A DNA stretch of 64,000 nt, from positions 1 to 64,000 of the forward strand of contig NZ_QTQP01000004.1 in NCBI RefSeq assembly GCF_003854275.1, read 5' to 3'. This stretch comes from Burkholderia sp. Bp8963 (lineage in GTDB: Bacteria; Pseudomonadota; Gammaproteobacteria; Burkholderiales; Burkholderiaceae). Both the position numbers and the translations under genes were made by a program. The notes under the pieces were generated by a model, which saw only the letters and a program-made list of their open reading frames with translations, did no database searches and had not been told where the DNA came from. Below are positions 9,923 through 18,288 of the stretch, in pieces; within the stretch, counting starts at the first letter, position 1; each line of letters begins with the position of its first letter.

Positions 9923-11892
9923 CGCGGCACGCCATCCCGCGCGGCCAGCGGCGCGGACAGCACGCCGGTTGCGACGTCGCGCGTGCCGGCACGCACCGTG
10001 AAGCGGATCGCGCCGCTTGTCGCTGCATCGAGTACGACGTCGAGCGCGACGTCGAGTGATTCGCCGGGCGCGACCGGGCTCAGGAATTTCGCGGAGCCGA
10101 GCCGCCACGCGTGCAGCGGGCGGTCCAGCGCCGCGCCGATCGCGTCGATCGCATGGTCGAGCAGCACGACGCCCGGCACGATCGGATGGCCGGGGAAGTG
10201 GCCGGGCAGCGCCGGGTGATCGGCGGGAATCGTGAACGTGAGCGCGGGGGCGCCGCCGGTGCGGTGGTGGGCGGGCGCCGACATTGATGCTGCGGTTATT
10301 GCGGTGGCGGTGGCTGCAGCTGCAGCGGCGGTCACGGCCGCGACGGCGTGCGTGTGCTGTGCGACGAGCGCGGCGAGCACGTCGCGCGGCAGCTTGCCGG
10401 TTTCGTTGCGCGGCAGCGCGTCGACGAACACGAGCGGGCGCGGCATGAACGCCGGATCGATCCGCTCGCGCAGCGCGCGCTGCAGGTCGGCGGCCGCGAG
10501 CGTCGGTGCGACGACGAGCGCGACGAGGCGCGTGACCGGTTCGCGGCCTGCGTCGGCGTGTGCCGGCGCGGCGTCGTCGGGCATGAAGAACACGCCGTCG
10601 GCGACGCCGGGAATCGCGTTGAGCTGATGATTCAGGTACGCGAGCGACGTGCGCTTGCCGGCGATGTTGACGAGGTCGGCCTTGCGGCCGTGCAGCAGGA
10701 AGCGGCCGTCGCCGAGCAGTTCGAGCGCGTCGCCCATCGGCACCGGCGCCTCGACGTGTCCGCCCGACACCCAGACCGTCGGGCCGCTGTCATCGTCCGC
10801 GCTGTCGTTGGCGGCGCTGTCCTGGTCCCGATTGTCCCGATCATCGCGCGCGTCGAGGCGGATGCCCGGGAACAACTGCCATGTCGCGCCCTGCGACGTG
10901 CGGCGCGTCGCGATCTGGCCGGTTTCGGTGCTGCCGTAGATCTCGACGAGCGGCGCGCCGAGCGCGGCCTCGGCCTCGGATGCGAGCTTTTCCGCGAGCG
11001 GCGCGGTCGCCGACAGCACGAGCGATGCGCGCGGCAGCGCGTGCGCGGCCGACACCAGCGCACGCAGGTGGATCGGCGACGTGACGAGCACGCGCGGCTG
11101 CGGGATGGCCGCCAGTTCGTCGCGGATGTCGAGCGGGTAGAACGGCTGGCGGTTGCTGAACGCGAGTCCGCCGATCAGCGCGAGCAGCACCGTCGACTCG
11201 AAGCCGTACATGTGCTGCGCGGGCACCGTGCCGATCAGCGTGTGTTCGCGGCCGTCGAGCAGCCCGAGGCGGTCGGCCGCCGCGCGCACGCAGCCGACCA
11301 GGAAGCCCCAGGTCTTGCGGTGCGGCACCGGCGCGCCGGTCGAGCCGGACGTGAACACGTACGCCATGATCCGCGATGCGTCGATCTGCGGCACCGCGAA
11401 CGGCACATCGTCAGGCAGATTGTCCGGAAGATCGTCCGGCATGTCGCCTGCACCGTTGTCGGGCACTGCGTCGGGCGCGGCCTCGGGATACGCGAAGCGC
11501 GGCAGGTCGATCGCGCAGTCGGGCGCGTCGTGCAGGCAGAATGCGTCGGGCGCGAACGACGCGAGCTGGCGGACCATTTCCGGTGTGTGCGTCGACGGCA
11601 GCAGGCTGATTCTGCCGCTGACGAGCGCCGCGCACAGGCTGACGGTGAAGCGGTAGCGGTCGCGGCACACGTTGAACACGTGACCGCCCGCGGGAAGCGC
11701 GGCGGCGACGCGGGCGACGTCGGCGAGGAACGCGCGCACGGTGACGGGCGCGCCGTCGCGCCAGGCGATCGTCTGGTCCGGCGACGAGTGGAATACCAGC
11801 GGGTGAGTCGGCATAAATCGGCAGAAACGGAAGCGTTGGCCTGCGCGGCCGCGATGCGGCGCCGCACCGGCCGTGAAAGGCAGTGAATTCAT
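9919..11892 (-). CDS. Adenylation enzyme fused to a hot-dog dehydratase (ApeH-ApeI-like fusion)
   Basis: The 657-residue protein joins two activities. Residues about 30-520 form an acyl-AMP ligase, with FTSGSTGAPVPHRKTWG near 177, EIYGSTETGQIATR near 315 and the lid sequence PRNETGKLPRD. This part would activate the aryl acid and load it on the acyl carrier protein. Residues about 550-657 are a FabA/FabZ-like domain with HFPGHPIVPGVVLLD. An Ala-rich linker joins them. Two acidic low-complexity insertions (11407-11478 and about 10795-10855) interrupt the ligase. The start at 11892 overlaps the upstream stop; an internal ATG at 11814 matches the usual ligase N-terminus (MPTHPLVF) and is an alternative. 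Confidence 0.88.
   Translation of the reverse strand: MNSLPFTAGAAPHRGRAGQRFRFCRFMPTHPLVFHSSPDQTIAWRDGAPVTVRAFLADVARVAAALPAGGHVFNVCRDRYRFTVSLCAALVSGRISLLPSTHTPEMVRQLASFAPDAFCLHDAPDCAIDLPRFAYPEAAPDAVPDNGAGDMPDDLPDNLPDDVPFAVPQIDASRIMAYVFTSGSTGAPVPHRKTWGFLVGCVRAAADRLGLLDGREHTLIGTVPAQHMYGFESTVLLALIGGLAFSNRQPFYPLDIRDELAAIPQPRVLVTSPIHLRALVSAAHALPRASLVLSATAPLAEKLASEAEAALGAPLVEIYGSTETGQIATRRTSQGATWQLFPGIRLDARDDRDNRDQDSAANDSADDDSGPTVWVSGGHVEAPVPMGDALELLGDGRFLLHGRKADLVNIAGKRTSLAYLNHQLNAIPGVADGVFFMPDDAAPAHADAGREPVTRLVALVVAPTLAAADLQRALRERIDPAFMPRPLVFVDALPRNETGKLPRDVLAALVAQHTHAVAAVTAAAAAATATAITAASMSAPAHHRTGGAPALTFTIPADHPALPGHFPGHPIVPGVVLLDHAIDAIGAALDRPLHAWRLGSAKFLSPVAPGESLDVALDVVLDAATSGAIRFTVRAGTRDVATGVLSAPLAARDGVPR
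11407..11478. repeat. 12-bp tandem repeat inside the ligase gene (6 degenerate units)
   Basis: Six degenerate 12-bp units around the consensus ATCGTCCGGCAY encode an acidic, Pro-containing four-residue repeat (MPDD-LPDN-LPDD-VP) that is absent from typical acyl ligases. Confidence 0.75.
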
Positions 11893-12533
11893 CGTGAGGC
11901 CTGGGTCGACGCGCGGTAGGCGCGCACCGCGTCGACCATCCGCGGCCGCGCGTCGTGCGGCAGCGCGAAGCGCCGGCACGCGTGCTCGGCGGCGAACATC
12001 ACGGCGACGAGCGGTAGCGACAGGTAGTTCGCGAACGTCGACCACGCGACGATCGACGCGGTCGCGAACATCAGCGTCGACACCGCGGCGATCGCGACGA
12101 AGAACAGCGTCCACGCGGCCGTGATCTGCCGCGTGTAGCGCGCGACGGCCGGCGTGACCGTGCCGTGGATCATCGTCGCGAAGCGCGTGCACAGCGGCAC
12201 CGCGCCGGCCGCGAGCGTGCGGCCGAACAGCAGCGCCATCGCGAGGTTGAAGCTCACATGCTCCAGATACAGGCCCCATTCGAAATGCCGCGCGAGCGGC
12301 GCGCGCGCGGCCCACAGCGCGGCGGCGGCCAGCAGCCACGCGGGCACGAGCCACGCGCGCCGCGGCGAGCGCAGCGCCGCGCCGAGCGCGAGCAGCAGCG
12401 GCGGCACGAGCGCCATCGCGAGGCCGAAGCCGTGCGCGCCGGGCGTCGCGGCCGCGTAATGCGCGCCGGCCTGGTACGCGACCACCGCGCCGACCGCGGC
12501 GGCGCCGCGCACGATGCGCAGCGGCGCGCTCAT
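11889..12533 (-). CDS. COG4648-type membrane protein (ApeG-like)
   Basis: The 214-residue protein is predicted to have about six transmembrane helices. It matches the membrane protein that regularly accompanies aryl polyene ligases (ApeG/COG4648 type), with the conserved central motif YLEHVSFNLAMALLFGRTL and the block FATMIHGTVTP. Its biochemical role is unknown; a link to substrate transfer or assembly at the membrane is only a guess. It is the first gene of the leftward operon, starting at an ATG beside the divergent intergenic region. Confidence 0.82.
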   Translation of the reverse strand: MSAPLRIVRGAAAVGAVVAYQAGAHYAAATPGAHGFGLAMALVPPLLLALGAALRSPRRAWLVPAWLLAAAALWAARAPLARHFEWGLYLEHVSFNLAMALLFGRTLAAGAVPLCTRFATMIHGTVTPAVARYTRQITAAWTLFFVAIAAVSTLMFATASIVAWSTFANYLSLPLVAVMFAAEHACRRFALPHDARPRMVDAVRAYRASTQASR

Positions 12534-12671
12534 CGGCCGCCTCCGCGTGCACCGCGCAGCCGGCCGTCACATGCAGCCCACGGCGCAGCGGCGGCATCGC
12601 GGCGGCGGTCGGGCGGGCTGACCGGAACGGGACAAACGGGCTGGCGCGGCATGGCTGGATACGTCGTAATC

Positions 12672-12706
12672 GGGTCGAGGGTCGAGGGTCGGGGGTCGGG
12701 GGCCGG
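12672..12706. repeat. 7-bp tandem repeat upstream of the leftward pigment operon (5 units)
   Basis: Five 7-bp units (GGGTCGA twice, GGGTCGG twice, GGGCCGG) lie 139-173 bp before the first leftward start codon. The unit length is not a multiple of three, and the tract is non-coding. Confidence 0.88.
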
Positions 12707-12838
12707 ACGCGGTCGTCGGGCCGTCAATGATCATATTAATGGCGGCCGGGACGTGCGTTCCGGCCGGCTGTCGTGCACGCTCATTTTAGGGCTCCGGCAG
12801 GGGGTGTTCGGGACGGGCGCCAACGGGTTTTGTAACCG

Positions 12839-12866
12839 ATTGTATGGCGCCGCATGAAAGGTTCCA
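12839..12866 (-). promoter_or_regulatory. Possible promoter for the leftward pigment operon
   Basis: On the minus strand TGGAAC (-35 like, 3 of 6 matches) is followed after 16 bp by TACAAT (-10 like, 5 of 6 matches). It would give a leader of about 300 nt that includes the stem-loop and the 7-bp repeat. The assignment rests on the -10 box and is tentative. Confidence 0.35.
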
Positions 12867-13146
12867 CGGGGCCGATCCATATCCATCCGAAGCGGCTCAA
12901 GCGTCTCGTGCGTTCGCGTCCCAAAATGGGTGGCCGCGCGTGCCCGCACGTCTGTAACCCTTTCGCGGTATACGTCCCAATACCCATCGTCTAGAATCCG
13001 CGTAACTTTTACCAAACGATCCCCAAATAACGCGGGCGGGGTGGCCGGCAGACACCGGAGGGACGGAAGAATTTGCACGCGCCGCGCGTGCGCGAGACTG
13101 CCGTTTCCGGGCGCCGCCCGCTGCCGTGAGCTGCCTGCTTGCAAGC

Positions 13147-13410
13147 ATGATGAACGCACTGGAACAAGAGCTCGCCGCGCTGATCATCGGCGAGCTGAAC
13201 CTCGAAGACGTCCCGCTCGACACAGTGAGCGCCGAAACCCCGCTATACGGGGAAGGGTTCGGGCTCGACTCCATCGATATCCTGGAAATCGCGCTGCTGA
13301 TCTCGAAGAAGTACGGCTTCGAGCTGCGCTCGGACAATCCGGATAACCAGAAGATTTTCGCGACGCTCGGCGCGCTCGCCGCGTACGTGGCCGCGCATCG
13401 CGCGAAGTAA
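13147..13410 (+). CDS. Acyl carrier protein of the pigment cluster (XanC/ApeE-F-like)
   Basis: The 87-residue protein is an acidic four-helix acyl carrier protein. The phosphopantetheine site is Ser42 in FGLDSIDILE. It would carry the aryl starter and the growing polyene between ligase, KS, KR and DH. Two adjacent ATG codons (13147 and 13150) are possible starts; an in-frame GTG at 13126 would add seven residues. No clear ribosome-binding site is seen. It is the only carrier protein in the cluster, whereas E. coli-type aryl polyene clusters carry two. Confidence 0.9.
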   Translation: MMNALEQELAALIIGELNLEDVPLDTVSAETPLYGEGFGLDSIDILEIALLISKKYGFELRSDNPDNQKIFATLGALAAYVAAHRAK

Positions 13411-13568
13411 TCGCGTCGCGCCGGGCCGTGGCCCTTAACACACGACGGCACGACGCGCCGGGGCGCGGCAAGCGCCCGTTGACTACATGACTACGGCTGG
13501 CGGCGGCGGGCGAACGCATGTCGTCGCCGCGTCGATCAAGGTGGAACGCCCATGGAAGGAGCAATTCG

Positions 13569-14285
13569 ATGCGGGCGCTCGTGACGGGCGGCAGCGGCGC
13601 ACTCGGGCAGGCGATCTGCGCGGCGCTCGCGCAGGCCGGCCATGAAGTGTGGGTGCACGCGAACCGCAATCTCGCACAGGCGGAGGCGGTCGCGCAGCGG
13701 ATCGTCGCGGCCGGCGGCGCCGCGCACGCGATCGCGTTCGACGTGACCGACGCCGAAGCGACCGGCGCCGCGCTCGCGCGGCTCGTCGACGACGCGCCGG
13801 TGCAGATCCTCGTCAACAACGCGGGCATTCACGACGACGCGCCGATGGCCGGCATGTCGTGGCAGCAATGGCACAGCGTGATCGACGTGACGCTCAACGG
13901 CTTCTTCAACGTCACGCAGCCGCTGTTGCTGCCGATGATCCGCACGCGCCGCGGGAGGATCGTCAATATCGCGTCGGTCGCCGGCGTGACCGGCAACCGC
14001 GGGCAAGTCAATTACGCGGCCGCAAAAGCGGGGCTGATCGGCGCGACCAAGTCGCTGTCGCTCGAGCTTGCATCGCGCGGCATCACCGTGAACGCGGTCG
14101 CGCCCGGCATCATCGAATCGCCGATGGCCGAACACGCGTTTCCGGCCGAACGCATCAAGCAACTTGTGCCCGCGCAGCGCGCGGGCCGGCCCGACGAAGT
14201 CGCGGGCATGGTCGCGTATCTGGTGTCCGATGCCGCCGCTTACGTGACGGGGCAGGTGCTGTCCGTCAACGGCGGGCTCGCATGA
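13569..14285 (+). CDS. 3-oxoacyl-ACP reductase (ApeQ/FabG-like)
   Basis: The 238-residue SDR enzyme would reduce the 3-oxo group after each condensation. It has the cofactor loop TGGSGALG at residues 6-13, NNAGIHDD near 85, and the catalytic Ser-Tyr-Lys set in IASVAGVTGNRGQVNYAAAKAG (the Tyr and Lys sit in NYAAAK). The start at 13569 is preceded by AAGGAG at ideal spacing. Its stop overlaps the start of the chorismatase gene (ATGA), so the two are translationally coupled. The alternative, a housekeeping FabG, is unlikely given the setting. Confidence 0.9.
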   Translation: MRALVTGGSGALGQAICAALAQAGHEVWVHANRNLAQAEAVAQRIVAAGGAAHAIAFDVTDAEATGAALARLVDDAPVQILVNNAGIHDDAPMAGMSWQQWHSVIDVTLNGFFNVTQPLLLPMIRTRRGRIVNIASVAGVTGNRGQVNYAAAKAGLIGATKSLSLELASRGITVNAVAPGIIESPMAEHAFPAERIKQLVPAQRAGRPDEVAGMVAYLVSDAAAYVTGQVLSVNGGLA

Positions 14286-15481
14286 CGACGCGCGCAGCGC
14301 TCGCGAACGGCAGCCACCGCGCACTGCGGCTCGTCCAGACGAGTCACGCGCGGCTCGCCGCATTGCTGCACGATGCGCACGCGCGCGGCGACGCGTTCGA
14401 CCGCGCGTTTCCGGGCGCATTGGGCGCGGTGTGCATCGGCGGGGCCGCCTCGGGCACGGCCGCTTCGTGCACCGACCGGACTGGACAAGTGCTGGCCGAC
14501 GCCGCGCCCGACCTGCCGCTCGCGCCGGTGCAGATGACGCTGCTCGTGCCCGGCGCCACGCCTGCCGCGCGCGACGCCGCCACCTACGAAATCTGGCAAT
14601 GCGATGCGCGCGACCTGCGCAGCGTGCGGCGCGGCCCGCTTCACTACCGCTACAGCGAAGCGGCCGGGCTCGTGTTCGGCAGCCTCGTCGTGCACGAGAA
14701 GGCCGGCGCGGATCCTGACGACGGCACGCCGCTCGAGCGCGCGACGCATGACGCATACCGCGCGCTGTTCGACGTGCTCGACACGCTCGGCATGCCGCAT
14801 CCGCTGCGGATCTGGAACACCGTGCCGGCGATCAATGCCGAGCAGTTCGGGATCGAGCGCTATCGTCAGTTCAATGTCGGCCGCCAGCGCGCGTTCGACG
14901 CGTGCCGCCGCGCGCTGACGGGCGGCGTGCCGGCCGCGTGCGCGCTCGGCTCGGTCGTGCCGGTCGCGGGCGACAGCCCGCCGGCTGCCCCGCTCGCGAT
15001 CCATTTCCTCGCGAGCCGCACGCCGGCCGACCCGATCGAGAATCCGCGCCAGGTCAGCGCATATCACTATCCGGCGCAGTACGGCCCGCGCGCGCCGACG
15101 TTCGCGCGCGCGGCGGCCTGGGCGGATGCCGCTGCGGCGCCGGTGCTGTTCGTGTCGGGCACCGCGAGCATCGTCGGGCACCGTACCGTGCATCCCGGCG
15201 ACGTCGTCGCGCAAACGCGCGAGACGATCGCGAATCTCGCCGCGGTGCTCGAGCAGGCCGCGCGGCAGGGGCATGGCCCGTTCTCGCTCGCGGACCTGAG
15301 CTATCGCGTCTACGTGCGCGACGCCGGTGATGCGGCGGCGCTCGCCGCGATCGAGCGCGTGCTGCGCGACGCGGCCGGCCCCGACGTGCGATCGCTCTAC
15401 GTGCACGCGGACGTGTGCCGCGCCGACCTGCTGATCGAGATCGAGGCGAGCGCGGGCCACGCGGTGGAGTGGCTGTCGTGA
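14282..15481 (+). CDS. Chorismatase, FkbO/Hyg5/XanB2 family (hydroxybenzoate starter supply)
   Basis: The 399-residue protein matches the chorismatase family, which splits pyruvate from chorismate. The C-terminal YjgF-like half has FVSGTASIVGHRTVHPGDVV near residues 288-307 and the late motif ADLLIEIEA, whose Glu is catalytic in FkbO-type enzymes. Earlier motifs include RIWNTVPAIN and ERYRQFNVGR. In Xanthomonas, XanB2 gives 3- and 4-hydroxybenzoate, the former being the xanthomonadin starter. Location between KR and glycosyltransferase, overlapping the KR stop, strongly suggests the same task here. Which isomer is formed cannot be read by eye. Confidence 0.88.
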   Translation: MTTRAALANGSHRALRLVQTSHARLAALLHDAHARGDAFDRAFPGALGAVCIGGAASGTAASCTDRTGQVLADAAPDLPLAPVQMTLLVPGATPAARDAATYEIWQCDARDLRSVRRGPLHYRYSEAAGLVFGSLVVHEKAGADPDDGTPLERATHDAYRALFDVLDTLGMPHPLRIWNTVPAINAEQFGIERYRQFNVGRQRAFDACRRALTGGVPAACALGSVVPVAGDSPPAAPLAIHFLASRTPADPIENPRQVSAYHYPAQYGPRAPTFARAAAWADAAAAPVLFVSGTASIVGHRTVHPGDVVAQTRETIANLAAVLEQAARQGHGPFSLADLSYRVYVRDAGDAAALAAIERVLRDAAGPDVRSLYVHADVCRADLLIEIEASAGHAVEWLS

Positions 15482-15606
15482 AGCGCGCGGGCCTGACGAT
15501 CCCCGAACCGTCGCCGCGCGCGGGCGGCTTCGACGAAGCATGTCGCCGGTCGCCGCCAGGTCATAAACTTTTGTCAGGATCACCGTCTTCGCAATCGGCC
15601 GTTTCC

Positions 15607-16389
15607 ATGTCCACGCTGCGCGCCTCGTCTACCCATCTCGTGCTGATTCCGAGCTACAACCCGGGCTCCAAGGTCGATGCGACCGTGCGCAGCGCGCGTG
15701 CGCAGTGGAATCCGGTGTGGGTCGTCGTCGACGGCAGCACCGACGGCAGCACCGAGCGGCTGCAGGCGATGGCGAAGGGTGATCCGGGGCTGCGCGTGAT
15801 CGTGCTGCCGGAGAACCGCGGCAAGGGCGCCGCCGTACTCGCGGGGCTCGATGCGGCCGCCGCGTGCGGCTTCACGCATGTGCTGACGATGGATTCGGAC
15901 GGCCAGCATCCGGCCGACCTGATTCCCGCGTTCATGGCCGCGTCGCAGGCGGCGCCCGACGCGATGGTGCTCGGCCTGCCGAAGTTCGACGCGAGCGCGC
16001 CGCAGTTGCGCGTGCAGGGGCGGCGGCTGTCGAACGTCTGGGCCGACGTCGAGACGCTGTGGGCCGGCATCGGCGATTCGCTGTACGGTTTTCGCGTATA
16101 TCCGGTCGCGCCGCTCGCCGCGATCATGCATCGCCAGATGTGGATGCGCGGCTTCGACTTCGATCCGGAAGCCGCGGTGCGGCTGTGCTGGGCCGGTGTG
16201 CGCCCGATCCGCATCGACGCGCCCGTGCGCTACTTCGGCGCGCAAGAAGGTGGCGTGTCGCACTTCCATTACGGCCGCGACAACGCATTGCTCACGTGGA
16301 TGCATCTGCGGCTCGTCGCCGGCTTCGTGCTGCGGCTGCCGCTGCTGGTCGCGCGGCGGTTGTTGCGGCGCCGCGGGCAGACGGCGTGA
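15607..16389 (+). CDS. Family 2 glycosyltransferase of the pigment cluster (XanE-like)
   Basis: The 260-residue GT-A fold protein has LVLIPSYNPG at 11-20, VVVDGSTDGSTE near 39-50, NRGKGAAV and the metal-binding TMDSDGQHP near residue 97. A hydrophobic, Arg-flanked C-terminus (VAGFVLRLPLLVARRLLRRR) could anchor it to the membrane. Such transferases are regular members of xanthomonadin and aryl polyene clusters. The start at 15607 begins directly before the conserved fold; a GTG at 15479 overlapping the chorismatase stop would add 43 residues of low-complexity sequence. Confidence 0.87.
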   Translation: MSTLRASSTHLVLIPSYNPGSKVDATVRSARAQWNPVWVVVDGSTDGSTERLQAMAKGDPGLRVIVLPENRGKGAAVLAGLDAAAACGFTHVLTMDSDGQHPADLIPAFMAASQAAPDAMVLGLPKFDASAPQLRVQGRRLSNVWADVETLWAGIGDSLYGFRVYPVAPLAAIMHRQMWMRGFDFDPEAAVRLCWAGVRPIRIDAPVRYFGAQEGGVSHFHYGRDNALLTWMHLRLVAGFVLRLPLLVARRLLRRRGQTA

Positions 16390-16570
16390 GGTTCGTCCGT
16401 CATCGCCGTAGTTGATCCCGTGGTTGATCCAGATCGTCTTTCACCCCCGATCCCGCTGCCTAGAATCCAGTTACGCGCGACGCGGTGCCGCTGACGCGGT
16501 CGCACCATCGTGTGCGAAACCGCTCGCGCGCAGGCAATCCCGACGCGGTTCAATCGTAAGGGGAATCGAC

Positions 16571-16861
16571 ATGGCGACTTACGTGGTTCTCGCAAACTTC
16601 ACGGACCAGGGCATCCGCACGATCAAGAGCACCCGCCAGCGCGCGGGGCAGGTCGCGGAGATGGCCCGCACGTTCGGCTGCGAAATGAAGGAAGTGTTCT
16701 GGACGCTCGGTGCATTCGACATCGTCACGATCATCGACGCGCCGGACGAGCAGAGCCTCACCGCATTCGGCTTCGCGCTCGGCTCGGCGGGCAACGTTCG
16801 AACGCAGACGCTGCGCGCATTCACGAGCGCCGAGGTTGGCGAAATCATCGCGAAGATGTAG
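16571..16861 (+). CDS. GYD-domain protein
   Basis: The 96-residue protein belongs to the GYD family, a ferredoxin-like dimeric fold. Visible motifs are YVVLANFTDQGIRTIKST at the N-terminus and EVFWTLGAFDIVTIIDAPDE in the middle, where family members carry GxYD. Here the position reads GAFD. The family has no established function. AAGGGGAATCGAC gives a good ribosome-binding site. It stands alone between the pigment cluster and the 2-oxoacid dehydrogenase operon. Confidence 0.85.
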   Translation: MATYVVLANFTDQGIRTIKSTRQRAGQVAEMARTFGCEMKEVFWTLGAFDIVTIIDAPDEQSLTAFGFALGSAGNVRTQTLRAFTSAEVGEIIAKM

Positions 16862-17199
16862 TGCACGCGCCGATGCGTGGCGCCGTGTGGCACACGTTGC
16901 GTGCGTACAGTCCCGACTTGCTTTCACCCGATAACTGACTAAGGTTGAAAGGCGGTCAAAGGGCCGGAAGGGGACACAGCCCGCGTCGCGCACGCGACGT
17001 GTCGCAGACCGCGATCGCATCGCGCATCCCGCATGCGCGAGCGATGCGTGTGTACCTGTCCCCGCAATGGCGGCGCGTTTCCGCCGGCGATGCGATCCGT
17101 CGTCGGAGCGGATGCGTGCGCGTCGGCGGCATCACTACACCGAGCCGCGCCGCATCGACGGACGCCCCGTCAGGCTCCGCACCCTCACGGAGGCGAGTC
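16862..17199. other. Intergenic region before the 2-oxoacid dehydrogenase operon
   Basis: This stretch of 338 bp holds no convincing gene. It has a lower-GC patch around 16915-16950 (TTGCTT near 16918) that may contain the promoter of the downstream operon, but no good -10 box at proper spacing. The last 20 bp hold the ribosome-binding site ACGGAGG of the E1alpha gene. Confidence 0.4.
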
Positions 17200-18288
17200 A
17201 TGAGCACGGTCGCGCGTTTTCATGTCGACTACACGCAGTATCTGGGGCCCGACGGCGAGCTGGTGCAGCCGTTGCCGGCATTTGCGCAGGATCCCGCGGC
17301 GCTGTTGCCGCTCTATCGCGCGATGGTGCTGACGCGTGCGTTCGACGCGAAAGCGATCGCGCTGCAGCGCACCGGCAAGCTCGGCACGTTCGCGTCGTCG
17401 GTCGGCCAGGAGGCGATCGGCGTCGGCGTCGCGAGCGCGATGCAGACCGACGACGTGCTGTTCCCGTCGTACCGCGACCATGCGGCGCAGCTGCTTCGCG
17501 GCGTCACGATGGCGGAGAGCCTGCTGTACTGGGGCGGCGACGAACGCGGCAGCGATTTCAAGTCCGCACGCCACGATTTCCCGAATTGCGTGCCGATCGG
17601 CACCCAGGTGTGCCACGCGGCGGGTGCCGCCTATGCGTTCATGCTGCGCCGCGAGCCGCGCGTCGCGGTGACGATCTTCGGCGACGGCGGCACGTCGAAG
17701 GGCGACTTCTACGAAGCGATGAACATGGCCGGTGCGTGGCAGGCGCCGCTCGTGCTCGTCGTCAACGACAACCAGTGGGCGATCTCGGTGCCGCGCACGC
17801 GCCAGACCGCCGCGCAGACGCTCGCGCAGAAAGCGATCGCGGCCGGCATCGACGGCCGGCAGGTCGACGGCAACGACGTGATCGCGGTGCGCCAGGTGAT
17901 GGCCGAAGCGCTCGACAAGGCGCGCCGCGGCGGCGGCCCGACGCTCGTCGAGGCGCTCAGCTACCGGCTCGGTGATCACACGACGGCGGACGACGCGACG
18001 CGCTATCGCGACGCCGACACGATCGCGCAGCAATGGGAGCGCGAACCGCTGATCCGGCTGCGCACCTATCTGACGCGGATGAACGTGTGGGACAAGGCGC
18101 AGGACACCGAGCTCGGCAAGGCCTGCTACGCGCAGGTCGAGGCGGCCGTGCAGGAATACCTGGCGGTCGCGCCGCCCGATACGTCGGCGATGTTCGACCA
18201 TCTTTACGCGACGCTGCCGCGCGCGCTGCGCGAACAGCTCGACACGGCGCTCGCGTTCGCGCCGGCCGCGGGGAATCATCATGGCTGA
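17200..18288 (+). CDS. pdhA: 2-oxoacid (pyruvate) dehydrogenase E1 component, alpha subunit
   Basis: The 362-residue protein is the TPP-binding alpha subunit of an alpha2beta2 E1 that decarboxylates a 2-oxoacid and acetylates the lipoyl group of E2. The thiamine diphosphate motif runs from GDGGTSKGDFYEAMN (about residues 160-174) to VNDNQ. The block YRDHAAQLLRG and the phosphorylation-loop-like sequence LSYRLGDHTTADDATRYR are typical. It overlaps the beta-subunit gene by 8 bp. Pyruvate is the likeliest substrate; branched-chain oxoacids or acetoin are alternatives. A good ribosome-binding site (GGAGG) precedes the start. Confidence 0.88.
   Translation: MSTVARFHVDYTQYLGPDGELVQPLPAFAQDPAALLPLYRAMVLTRAFDAKAIALQRTGKLGTFASSVGQEAIGVGVASAMQTDDVLFPSYRDHAAQLLRGVTMAESLLYWGGDERGSDFKSARHDFPNCVPIGTQVCHAAGAAYAFMLRREPRVAVTIFGDGGTSKGDFYEAMNMAGAWQAPLVLVVNDNQWAISVPRTRQTAAQTLAQKAIAAGIDGRQVDGNDVIAVRQVMAEALDKARRGGGPTLVEALSYRLGDHTTADDATRYRDADTIAQQWEREPLIRLRTYLTRMNVWDKAQDTELGKACYAQVEAAVQEYLAVAPPDTSAMFDHLYATLPRALREQLDTALAFAPAAGNHHG

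Larger units (their letters stand above)
12534..13146. other. Divergent regulatory region of the pigment cluster
   Basis: This 613-bp gap separates the two arms of the pigment cluster and must hold the promoters of both. It contains a five-unit 7-bp repeat (12672-12706), a stem-loop of about 9 bp at 12744-12765 (GGCCGG paired with CCGGCC) and a possible leftward promoter at 12839-12866. On the rightward side a TAGAAT box at 12992-12997 lacks a clear -35. The lower GC around 12830-13030 fits promoter DNA. No reading frame here has convincing protein character. Confidence 0.6.

Noticed and set aside
12731..13159. 142-codon minus-strand frame in the divergent pigment promoter region
   Set aside because: No family character, overlaps promoter-like DNA and has no ribosome-binding site of note.
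15479..15606. Upstream GTG for the glycosyltransferase, overlapping the chorismatase stop
   Set aside because: It would add 43 residues that do not resemble the family; the overlap is tempting but the conserved fold starts at 15607.
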